In this document: one piece after another, positions 53,608 through 60,372 of the stretch
How positions within the stretch are numbered: position 1 is the stretch's first letter
Layout: each line of letters begins with the position of its first letter
Source: CAWDNM01 sp964521195
Lineage (GTDB): Bacteria > Actinomycetota > Coriobacteriia > Anaerosomatales > JAAXUF01
Direction of reading: 5' to 3'
Assembly: GCA_964521195.1 (NCBI GenBank)
Contig: CAZFRE010000007.1
Location: 1 to 64,000, forward strand
DNA length: 64,000 nucleotides
The notes under the pieces: generated by a model
What the model was told of the DNA's origin: nothing
The model's database searches: none
What the model saw: only the letters and a program-made list of their open reading frames with translations
Made by a program: the position numbers and the translations under genes

Positions 53608-54135
53608 GTGCTCTACTCCGACAAGGTCATGGACCACTTCAACAACCCGCGCAATGTCGGCGTCATCGAGGATGCAGACGGCATCGGCGAGGTCGGGAAC
53701 CCCGTCTGCGGCGACATGATGAAGATCACCATCAAGGTCGACGAGACCGACCACATCAACGACGTGAAGTTCCAGACACTCGGATGCGGCGCCGCCATCG
53801 CCACGTCTTCGATCGTGACGGAGATGGCCAAGGGGCTCACGCTCCAAGAGGCGGTCGACATCAGCAAGCAGCAGGTCGCCGACGAGCTCGGCGGTCTCCC
53901 TCCCGCGAAGATGCACTGCAGCGTCCTGGCCACCGACGGCCTCAAGGTCGCCGTCGACGACTACCTCAAGAAGCACGGCCGCGAACCGATCGCCGGCGAG
54001 GTCAAGTCGAGCGACCCCAACTTCGACCCCCACGCGGACGAAGACGACCACGATCACGAGCACGACGCTGCCGATCACGTGCACGATCACGCGGGGCCCG
54101 ACGGCGAGTGCAGCGTGTGCTGCCAGCAGATCTGA
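53608..54135 (+). CDS. iscU: IscU/NifU-like Fe-S scaffold with His-rich C-terminal extension
   Basis: Scaffold on which Fe-S clusters are assembled. Conserved cysteines are C34 in GNPVCGD, C60 in TLGCGAA and C104 in KMHCSVL. The core ends near residue 125. A further 50-residue tail is rich in Asp and His (seven His between 142 and 161) and ends C168-x2-C171-C172; such a tail is not part of the standard IscU. AAGGAG lies before GTG 53608. The tail may bind iron, zinc or nickel, which is inference. Confidence 0.92.
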   Translation: MLYSDKVMDHFNNPRNVGVIEDADGIGEVGNPVCGDMMKITIKVDETDHINDVKFQTLGCGAAIATSSIVTEMAKGLTLQEAVDISKQQVADELGGLPPAKMHCSVLATDGLKVAVDDYLKKHGREPIAGEVKSSDPNFDPHADEDDHDHEHDAADHVHDHAGPDGECSVCCQQI

Positions 54136-54163
54136 CGACCTGCGACACAAGGAGCCTGCGCTG

Positions 54164-55213
54164 ATGGCCCGTGTCTTCGTGGCGATGAGTGGAGGCGTCG
54201 ATTCCAGCGTCGCGGCCGCGCTCCTTCTCGAGCAGGGTCACGACGTCACCGGTGTCACGATGCAACTGTGGCCGTCCTCATCCGATGAGGGCGGCTGCTG
54301 TTCTGTCTCCGCCATCCGAGACGCCCGCCGTGTGTGCGACCTTCTCGGCATCCCGCACTACACGCTGAACTTCCGAGACGCATTCGAGCGCGAAGTCGTC
54401 TCGGCGTTCGCGGACGAGTACGCGGCGGGGCGCACTCCCAACCCATGCATCGTCTGCAACGACCGGCTCAAGTTCTCCGACCTCCTCGCGAAGGCGAGCG
54501 CGCAGGGTGCCGAGTACCTTGCGACAGGCCACTACGCTCGGGTACTCCGCGACCCTGATGGGACCCCATGGCTGGCCCGTGGGCTCGACGCGGCGAAGGA
54601 CCAGAGCTACTTCCTCTACCGGCTCACGCGCAATCAGTTGCGGCACGTCATGTTCCCGATCGGCGAGCTGCGCAAGCCCGAGGTTCGCGCGATCGCCGAG
54701 CGCATCGGCTTGCACGTCGCCGAGAAGCCCGACAGCCAGGAGGTCTGCTTCGCCGCAGCCGGCGAGCACGGCAACGTTGTCCGCGAACATCGACCCGACG
54801 CATCCGAGCCCGGCGACATCACCACGGTCGACGGTGTGTGCGTAGGTCGCCATGAGGGCATAGCGGCCTTCACGGTCGGCCAGCGCAAGGGTCTGGGAAT
54901 CGCGGCTCCCGAGCCGCTGTATGTCGTGCGTATCGACGCCGATAGGCGCCGCGTCGTCGTTGGACCGCGATCCGCACTCGCCGTGTCGCGCATCGTCGCG
55001 ACCGACTGCGTGTGGCACGGCTCGGAGAGTGAATCGGTGGAGGTCATGGCGCGGTATCGCATGCCTGCGGTCCCAGGGACCGCAGTCGAGACCGGCCCCG
55101 TCCTGACCGTGACGTTGGACGCTCCCGTCGAGGGCATCGCGCCTGGGCAGGCTGTCGTATGCTACCGGGGAGACGTATGCCTCGGCGGAGGGACCATCAC
55201 GTGCGCGACCTGA
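54164..55213 (+). CDS. mnmA: tRNA-specific 2-thiouridylase
   Basis: Thiolates U34 of tRNA Lys, Glu and Gln with ATP and persulfide sulfur. The 349-residue protein has the PP-loop SGGVDSSVAAALL near residue 8, the first catalytic Cys in NPCIVCNDRLKF, ATGHYARV, KDQSYFLYRL and the second Cys in DSQEVCFA. Direct linkage to iscS/iscU provides its sulfur source. It overlaps the following PHP gene by 13 nt. Confidence 0.95.
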   Translation: MARVFVAMSGGVDSSVAAALLLEQGHDVTGVTMQLWPSSSDEGGCCSVSAIRDARRVCDLLGIPHYTLNFRDAFEREVVSAFADEYAAGRTPNPCIVCNDRLKFSDLLAKASAQGAEYLATGHYARVLRDPDGTPWLARGLDAAKDQSYFLYRLTRNQLRHVMFPIGELRKPEVRAIAERIGLHVAEKPDSQEVCFAAAGEHGNVVREHRPDASEPGDITTVDGVCVGRHEGIAAFTVGQRKGLGIAAPEPLYVVRIDADRRRVVVGPRSALAVSRIVATDCVWHGSESESVEVMARYRMPAVPGTAVETGPVLTVTLDAPVEGIAPGQAVVCYRGDVCLGGGTITCAT

Positions 55214-56022
55214 TCGACTGTCACATCCACACACAGCGATGCGGACACGCCTCGGGCACGGTCGATGACTACGCGGCGGCCGCGGCACGCACAGGGCTGC
55301 GGGGGCTGGCCTTCACGGAACACCTCGCTCTGCCCGAGGATCTCGATCCCCACAGGCACCTGTCCATGCCGGCGTGCGACCTCGAGGACTACTTGGTCGA
55401 GGTGGATCTCGCTGCGCAGCGCTACCCCGATATCGACATCGTGACGGGACTCGAAGCGGACTACCTGCCGGATCGCGAGGAGCTGACGCGAGCTGCGATT
55501 CTCGACGCGAAGCATCGTTCGGACGGGGTCCGGTTCGTGCTGGGAAGTGTCCACTTCATCGGCGAATGGGCGTTCGACGACCCTCACAACGTAGACGAAT
55601 GGGAGCGACGAAGCGTCGATGAAGCGTGGACATCCTACTTCGAGCTGTGGTGCGAAGCCGCACTGACCGGCATGTTCGACTGCATGGCACACCCGGACCT
55701 CCCCAAGAAGTTCGGGCACCGTCCGAGCTTCGACACCCGCGACCTGTACGCGGAGGCGGCACGGACGGCCGCACAGGCTGGTACCGCGGTCGAGGTCTCC
55801 ACGGCAGGGCTGCGCAAGCCGGTGGGCGAGCTGTACCCCGGCAGCGAGCTGCTTCGCGCGTTCAACCTGGCCGGTGTGCCGGTGACGGTGGGCTCGGACG
55901 CACACGAGCCGGGGGAGGTCGGATACCGCATCGGCGCAGCGTACGACGCCGCGGCCGCCGCCGGCTACACCGAGGTCCAGTTCCCTGACGGCTCCGGAGG
56001 CTGGAGGGCGATCCGACTATGA
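55201..56022 (+). CDS. PHP-domain phosphatase, histidinol-phosphatase (HisK)-like
   Basis: Metal-dependent phosphoesterase of 273 residues. PHP motifs: DCHIHTQRCGH near the start, TEHLALPED, GLEADYLPD, GSVHFIGEW, MAHPDLPKKFG and the late SDAHEPGEVG. These resemble HisK, which would complete histidine synthesis with the HisC-like enzyme, but no other his gene is in the window. GGAGGG is 9 nt before GTG 55201, which supports this start within the end of mnmA. Confidence 0.82.
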   Translation: MRDLIDCHIHTQRCGHASGTVDDYAAAAARTGLRGLAFTEHLALPEDLDPHRHLSMPACDLEDYLVEVDLAAQRYPDIDIVTGLEADYLPDREELTRAAILDAKHRSDGVRFVLGSVHFIGEWAFDDPHNVDEWERRSVDEAWTSYFELWCEAALTGMFDCMAHPDLPKKFGHRPSFDTRDLYAEAARTAAQAGTAVEVSTAGLRKPVGELYPGSELLRAFNLAGVPVTVGSDAHEPGEVGYRIGAAYDAAAAAGYTEVQFPDGSGGWRAIRL

Positions 56023-57125
56023 GTAGCGTGCGAATCTCCGACATCGCGCTCGCGCTCGATCGCGCGTTTCCGACGGAATGGGCCGAGGACTGGGACCGGG
56101 TGGGACTGCTGGCCGGCGATCCAAGCCGAGAGGTCACCGGCGTGGTCCTGGCGCTCGATCCCACCCGCAAGGCCATCGAGGAGGCGCGTGCCCGCGGGGC
56201 CAACGTGCTTGTCACACACCACCCGGCGTTTCTCAAGACGCCGAGCTGGCTCACCCCCGGCCGTGGGGCGGCCGGAGTCATCTTCGCCGCTCTGGACGCC
56301 GGAGTCGCGCTGGTCAACGCGCACACCAACCTCGATCGGTCCCCGGAGGCGGGTGGACTGCTACCACACGCCCTGGGGTTGCAGCCTGTCGGTCCGATCG
56401 AGCGCTCGATGATGCCCATGGCGCTCGTGACCGTGTTCGTGCCTCCGGGTCATGTCGACGATGTCGCACAGGCCATGATCGGCGCCGGCGCAGGCCGGCT
56501 CGGCGAGTACAGCTCGTGCCGGTTCGTCTCGGCGGAGGGCACCGGGTCGTTCACGCCGAGTCCGGCGGCCGACCCCTTCGCAGGGCGTGGCGGGGAGCCG
56601 TCGTCCGCGGCCGAAGTGCGTCTGGAGATGGTCGCACCCCGCACGCGCGCTCGAGGTGTCGCGGCCGCGGCGCGAAGCGCGCACCCCTACGAGGAACCGC
56701 TCATCGCGGTCGCGGACGTCGAGGTCGCCCGAGCAAGTGCGCGGATGGGGATGCTCAATCGCGCACCCGAGGGGCTCACGCTTCGCACCTTGGCCGCCGC
56801 GGCTTCCAACGCCTTCGCGATCACACCCCGCATCTGGGGTGACCCCGATGCCCCGCTCGCGCATGTCGCGACCGCAACCGGCTCTGCCGGCTCACTCGTC
56901 GGTGACGTCCTCAGCAGCAAGGCGCAGGCCTTGGTGGCGGGGGAGGTGCGGTATCATGACGCACTGGACGCCGCTGAGATGGGACTCGGCATTGTGGAAC
57001 TCGGGCACGACGTGTCGGAGTGGCCGCTTGTCGGACTCCTGGAGCGGGCCGTCCGCGTCGTCGACGGGCTGTCCGACGACGACGTGTACGTCCTTCCTGC
57101 CACGCCGGGCTGGTGGACTCCCTGA
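56019..57125 (+). CDS. Nif3-like dinuclear metal center protein (YbgI/YqfO family)
   Basis: A 368-residue protein. Family motifs are EDWDRVGLLAGDP near residue 25, LVTHHPAFLKTP with metal-binding His, AHTNLDRSPEAGG, and the C-terminal VAGEVRYHDALDA with LVELGHDVSEW-type residues. A middle domain (about 125-230) between the two halves matches the YqfO/CutA-like insert of Gram-positive members. The family is a GTP cyclohydrolase-1-type-2 homologue of unsettled function. Overlaps the HisK-like gene by 4 nt and precedes the zinc-ribbon gene. Confidence 0.9.
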   Translation: MSSVRISDIALALDRAFPTEWAEDWDRVGLLAGDPSREVTGVVLALDPTRKAIEEARARGANVLVTHHPAFLKTPSWLTPGRGAAGVIFAALDAGVALVNAHTNLDRSPEAGGLLPHALGLQPVGPIERSMMPMALVTVFVPPGHVDDVAQAMIGAGAGRLGEYSSCRFVSAEGTGSFTPSPAADPFAGRGGEPSSAAEVRLEMVAPRTRARGVAAAARSAHPYEEPLIAVADVEVARASARMGMLNRAPEGLTLRTLAAAASNAFAITPRIWGDPDAPLAHVATATGSAGSLVGDVLSSKAQALVAGEVRYHDALDAAEMGLGIVELGHDVSEWPLVGLLERAVRVVDGLSDDDVYVLPATPGWWTP

Positions 57126-57140
57126 CATGAGGAGACGCGC

Positions 57141-57860
57141 ATGAGCCAAGCAGCCTCGCTGCTCGCACTTCAGGAACTCGATATCGAGATCATGCGCGCG
57201 AGGAAGCGTCTCGACGAGCTTCCCGAGAAGCGTGAGATCCTTGCGGTGCGCCAGAAGTCCCGCGACGTCACCGACCTGCACGGCAAGGCCGAACTGCTCC
57301 TCAAGAAGCTTCAGGCGGACCTGAAGGCGCATCAGGACGAGATCGCGACGCTCACCGAGAAGATCGCCGCCGAGCAGGCCAAGGTCATGGCCACGTCCGA
57401 CCACCGCGCGGTGCAGTCCATAACCAGGGAGATGGACGGCCTGAAGCGGCGGCAGGACAAGATGGAGATGGAGTCGCTCCAGATCATGGAGCGTATCGAC
57501 AAGGCGACCGCACAGACAGCCAAGATCGATGATGCCCTCAAACAGCTCGCCGACAAGGACGCGGCGCTGTGCACGCGCTTCAAGTCGGTCGGCGGTGCTC
57601 TGCAGGCTGAGATCGCGGATATGGAGAAGCGCCGCGCACAGACCGCAGACGCCATCGACGATGACGTCGTCGCCCGTTACGAGCAGATCCGCGAGACCAA
57701 GGGCGGCGTGGGAGTCGGACGGCTTGAAGACACCACGTGCAGCGCATGCCGCATGTCGCTGCCCGCCGAGCGCGTTCGGGAGCTCCAGGCCGGCGATGAC
57801 ATCTCCATGTGTCCGCAGTGCCGTCGTCTGATCGTGGTCCGAAGCGAGGGAGACGCCTGA
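57141..57860 (+). CDS. Coiled-coil C4-type zinc ribbon protein (CdsZ-like)
   Basis: A 239-residue protein with a long heptad-rich antiparallel coiled coil (about 10-180) and a C-terminal zinc ribbon: CSACRMSL and, 21 residues on, CPQCRRLI. This architecture is found next to Nif3-like and RNase H-like genes in many Gram-positive genomes; its exact role is not established, although RNA or ribosome contact has been proposed for relatives. GAGGAGACG lies before the start. The stop overlaps the RNase H-like start. Confidence 0.88.
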   Translation: MSQAASLLALQELDIEIMRARKRLDELPEKREILAVRQKSRDVTDLHGKAELLLKKLQADLKAHQDEIATLTEKIAAEQAKVMATSDHRAVQSITREMDGLKRRQDKMEMESLQIMERIDKATAQTAKIDDALKQLADKDAALCTRFKSVGGALQAEIADMEKRRAQTADAIDDDVVARYEQIRETKGGVGVGRLEDTTCSACRMSLPAERVRELQAGDDISMCPQCRRLIVVRSEGDA

Positions 57861-58312
57861 TGGCTCGGGCCGTCCTGCGCACCGATGGCGGCTCGCGTGG
57901 AAACCCCGGGCCGGCCGGCGCCGGCTTCGTCATCGAGGTGGACGGGGAGACCGTCTGTCGCGGTGGGAAGTTCATCGAGATGGCGACCAACAACATCGCC
58001 GAGTACGAGGCGTTCATCTGGGGGCTCGAGAACGTCGCCGCTCTTGGACATGCGTCGGTGGACGTGTTCGCCGACAGCGAGTTGCTCGTCAAACAGATCA
58101 ACGGCCAGTACCGGGTCAAGAACGAGGGACTCAAGCCGCTGTTCCTCAAGGCGCTTGGCCAGGTACGGCGCTTCGAGTCATGCCGGGTCACACACGTCAG
58201 GCGCGAGTTCAACCGGGACGCCGACGCCATGGCGAACGAAGCGATGGATTCGCGCGGGACGGTCGGCGATGCGCCGGTCGACCCTGGCGCTGGCCAGGAC
58301 ACACTCTTCTAG
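57860..58312 (+). CDS. RNase H-like domain protein (RNase HI family)
   Basis: A 150-residue RNase HI fold. The catalytic carboxylates can be placed: Asp in RTDGGSRGNPGPAG, Glu in NIAEYEAF, Asp in VFADSELLVKQ and a C-terminal Asp in FNRDADAMAN. The YRVKNEGLKPL segment is typical of the short actinobacterial and archaeal-type RNase HI. It probably removes RNA-DNA hybrids. ATG 57860 overlaps the preceding stop; an in-frame upstream ATG at 57809 lies inside the zinc-ribbon gene. Confidence 0.88.
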   Translation: MARAVLRTDGGSRGNPGPAGAGFVIEVDGETVCRGGKFIEMATNNIAEYEAFIWGLENVAALGHASVDVFADSELLVKQINGQYRVKNEGLKPLFLKALGQVRRFESCRVTHVRREFNRDADAMANEAMDSRGTVGDAPVDPGAGQDTLF

Positions 58313-58345
58313 GACACTCACCAGCCGCACTCTTGGAGGGCACTC

Positions 58346-58711
58346 GTGTACGAACTCACCGTGAAGTCCCATTTTGACGCCGCACACGCCCTTCGCGGCT
58401 ACCCGGGTGAGTGCCGCAACCTGCACGGGCATACCTGGGATGTGGAAGTCACGGTCGGCGGCAGCGAGCTCGATGAGATCGGCATCGTCTACGACTTCAA
58501 AGCGCTCAAGGACGACCTGGGCGCAGTGCTCGCGGATTACGACCACGCGTTCATCAATGAGGTCGCGCCCTTCGATGTCCTGACTCCGACGGCGGAGAAT
58601 CTGGCGCGCGTCATCTACGAGCGGCTCGAGCAGACTGTGGACCCGCGCGTGCACGTGGTCGAGGTCGCCGTCTGGGAGTCGCCGATCGCGAAGCTCACCT
58701 ATCGGCGATAG
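58346..58711 (+). CDS. queD: 6-carboxytetrahydropterin synthase (QueD) / PTPS family
   Basis: Converts dihydroneopterin triphosphate toward 6-carboxytetrahydropterin for queuosine-type tRNA modification. The 121-residue protein has the zinc ligands in HFDAAHAL and LHGHTW, the catalytic Cys in GECRNLHG, VYDFKALK, and the late WESPIAKLTY with the substrate-binding Glu. TTGGAGGG precedes GTG 58346. No other que gene is nearby. Confidence 0.92.
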   Translation: MYELTVKSHFDAAHALRGYPGECRNLHGHTWDVEVTVGGSELDEIGIVYDFKALKDDLGAVLADYDHAFINEVAPFDVLTPTAENLARVIYERLEQTVDPRVHVVEVAVWESPIAKLTYRR

Positions 58712-58749
58712 TCCCGCAGGGGAATGGCTCGCGCTGGGGAGCCGCTGAG

Positions 58750-58932
58750 AATACAAGTGTCCCGAGAGACCTCGCCTGCGGGTCCTCCTACCGGAAACGA
58801 CTTCCCATTTCTTACCTTCGCGGCTCCGGTTCCGCCGATCCACCTCACGGTTCGATCGACTTCCTCGGTGCCCTCTCCGGCAGCTACTGGTACGCCGTCT
58901 TTCGGAGTCCGCTGCGTCCGACCTCTCGGGAC
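58750..58932 (-). ncRNA. Candidate structured small RNA (antisense orientation, unknown family)
   Basis: Read on the minus strand, a good promoter ends just before a 10-bp closing helix: GTCCCGAGAG (58932-58923) pairs with CTCTCGGGAC (58768-58759), so the transcript would begin at the first paired base. Inside are a hairpin GTCGATC/GATCGGC capped by an ACC-GTGA-GGT GNRA-type loop, and an ACCGG/CCGGT helix enclosing a GGAA/TTCC hairpin. The transcript is about 175-185 nt. No convincing coding signal or clear terminator is seen. The shape is compatible with 6S-like or raiA-like RNAs, but I cannot match a family. Confidence 0.5.
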
Positions 58933-58939
58933 AAGATGT

Positions 58940-58968
58940 ACTGTACCCACGTCCCCGGGGGGTGTCAA
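58940..58968 (-). promoter_or_regulatory. Minus-strand promoter of the candidate small RNA
   Basis: On the minus strand a consensus TTGACA (58968-58963) and TACAGT (58945-58940) are 17 nt apart. The start is predicted at about 58932, where the closing helix of the RNA begins. No minus-strand protein gene lies downstream. Confidence 0.65.
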
Positions 58969-59087
58969 CGAGTTTCGGTGAGAATGCTCCGATTCCTGAT
59001 GAGCGGCTCCTATGTCATGCTCGACGGATAGTTGGCTACGACAAGCGGGACTTTCCTTCCGATTGTCTCGGGCGATGCCATCTGCGG

Positions 59088-59116
59088 TTGTGCCACGCCC
59101 CGCGAGTCCCTAGACT
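59088..59116 (+). promoter_or_regulatory. Predicted promoter of the DtxR/MntR-family gene
   Basis: TTGTGC (59088-59093) and TAGACT (59111-59116) with a 17-nt spacer, giving a start near 59124 and a 40-nt leader. The leader sequence GTCAGTATAGGTAG could hold an autoregulatory operator, but I cannot define a palindrome. Confidence 0.5.
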
Positions 59117-59164
59117 TGTCAGTATAGGTAGCAGGTTCTCTCTAGAAGTCAGGACGCGGAGCAG

Positions 59165-59824
59165 ATGCCCACCGCCACACTCGAGGAGTATCTCGAGGCC
59201 ATCTACAAGCTCTCCGAGGAAGGCACCGTGCGACCGACGGCAGTCGCCGAGGCCATGGGCGTGTCGGGGCCTACGGTCACTGCGACGCTGCGCCGACTTC
59301 AGTCGCACGGGTTCGTCACTCGCGAGGGCACGAATGTGGTGCTGACCGCTGAGGGGAAGACGCGCGCCTTAGACATCGTCCGCCGCCACCGTGTCGCCGA
59401 GGCCTTCTTGGTGGGAACGCTCGGCCTGGATTGGGATGCGGCTCACGAGGATGCATGCCTGCTCGAGCACGCCCTCTCACCGCGGGTACTCGAGGCCCTC
59501 GAGCGGTTTCTGGACAACCCTGAGGTCTGCCCTCATGGACATCCGATCCCTACCGCAGACGGCATGGTCGCCCATGTCGGCGGTGAGCCACTGTGTGACG
59601 TCGCCCCCGACCGTCCCGTTCGCGTGCTGCGCGTATCCGAGAACAACGATGAGATGCTCGGTTACGTGGGCTCACTTGGACTTCGTCCCGGCGCGATGGT
59701 CACGGTCGCCGAGCACGCTCCTTTCGGGGGGCCGTTGACGATCGACGTTGCAGGCGCTCGTACCGCGATCGCACGTGACATCGCTCGCCTGGTCACCGTG
59801 GAGGCTGTCGAACCGGCGATGTGA
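59165..59824 (+). CDS. DtxR/MntR-family metal-dependent transcriptional repressor
   Basis: Metal-sensing repressor of 219 residues. The N-terminal winged helix starts TATLEEYLEAIYKLSEEG with recognition helix GVSGPTVTATLRRLQSHG. The dimerisation and metal domain (about 70-140) includes HRVAEAFLV, EDACLLEHALS and HGHPIPT. A C-terminal FeoA/SH3-like domain (about 150-215) is present as in DtxR and IdeR. CGGAGC precedes ATG 59165. Whether it senses iron or manganese cannot be decided; it stands alone between the small-RNA region and the SOS unit. Confidence 0.9.
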   Translation: MPTATLEEYLEAIYKLSEEGTVRPTAVAEAMGVSGPTVTATLRRLQSHGFVTREGTNVVLTAEGKTRALDIVRRHRVAEAFLVGTLGLDWDAAHEDACLLEHALSPRVLEALERFLDNPEVCPHGHPIPTADGMVAHVGGEPLCDVAPDRPVRVLRVSENNDEMLGYVGSLGLRPGAMVTVAEHAPFGGPLTIDVAGARTAIARDIARLVTVEAVEPAM

Positions 59825-59861
59825 TGACCGGCCGTCTTGCCTGTCAGACCCTCCGTGTAGC

Positions 59862-59890
59862 TTGTCGAATCGAACATACGTTCGTATACT
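59862..59890 (+). promoter_or_regulatory. SOS promoter of the DUF6504-dnaE unit
   Basis: TTGTCG (59862-59867) and TATACT (59885-59890) with a 17-nt spacer that contains the LexA box. An 8-bp hairpin (GCGCCGGG/CCCGGCGC, 59897-59916) sits in the predicted leader. Confidence 0.75.
59870..59885 (+). promoter_or_regulatory. LexA (SOS) box
   Basis: TCGAACATACGTTCGT matches the Gram-positive/actinobacterial LexA operator (CGAAC-N4-GTTCG) perfectly over both half sites and lies between the -35 and -10 elements. Confidence 0.88.
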
Positions 59891-59950
59891 GGACGTGCGC
59901 CGGGAACCCCCGGCGCGACTGCTCGATTCGACCGGGAGCTACCGGAAGCC

Positions 59951-60367
59951 ATGGGCCGCAACGCGCCGATCAAACGATTCTCCGCAACCCCTGAGGGGCA
60001 GCCACTCGAGCTGTTCTCCGGCAAGCGCAGTCGCTTGCCGATCATCGTCGAGCTCCTCGCCAGCCCATGGATAGTGAGGGCATCCGACCTGACACGGATC
60101 GACGGGTCGTGCGCCGCAAAGAGCGCCGAGGAGACGGTCACGGTCACATGGGATGCGCTCCATCAGCTCCCGTCGTCGTTCGTCCGTGGCGAGCGAACCT
60201 ATCGCATCGATGCGATCGTGCAGATGTGGTCTGCAGAGCGAGCGTGGTGGGACCCGCGCCGTCGTATCTCGCGGCGTTTCTGGAGAGTGCTGTCGCGCGG
60301 AGGAGTCTACGACCTTGCGTATGACCGGGTCGGCGATCGATGGTTGCTCATCGGAATCCAGGACTAG
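59951..60367 (+). CDS. DUF6504-like small protein of the SOS mutasome unit
   Basis: A 138-residue protein of the kind encoded beside imuB/dnaE2 in actinobacteria (DUF6504-like by overall features). It has a basic start, a central ERTYRIDAIVQMWSAERAWWDP-like segment rich in Trp, then RRRISRRFWRVL and VYDLAYDR with a hydrophobic beta-rich end. It follows the LexA box directly and its stop is 6 nt before the dnaE start, so it should be DNA-damage induced together with the polymerase. Its biochemical role is unknown. Confidence 0.72.
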   Translation: MGRNAPIKRFSATPEGQPLELFSGKRSRLPIIVELLASPWIVRASDLTRIDGSCAAKSAEETVTVTWDALHQLPSSFVRGERTYRIDAIVQMWSAERAWWDPRRRISRRFWRVLSRGGVYDLAYDRVGDRWLLIGIQD

Positions 60368-60372
60368 TGGCG

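Noticed and set aside
58801..58860. T-box-like GGCGGAACCGGAGCCGCG on the minus strand
   Set aside because: It only loosely resembles the T-box antiterminator bulge, there is no specifier-loop stem, and no minus-strand synthetase or biosynthetic gene follows. I kept it as part of an unassigned RNA instead.
58724..58981. Short open frames on both strands in the queD-dtxR gap
   Set aside because: No Shine-Dalgarno, no family resemblance, and they overlap the promoter and the paired regions of the candidate RNA.
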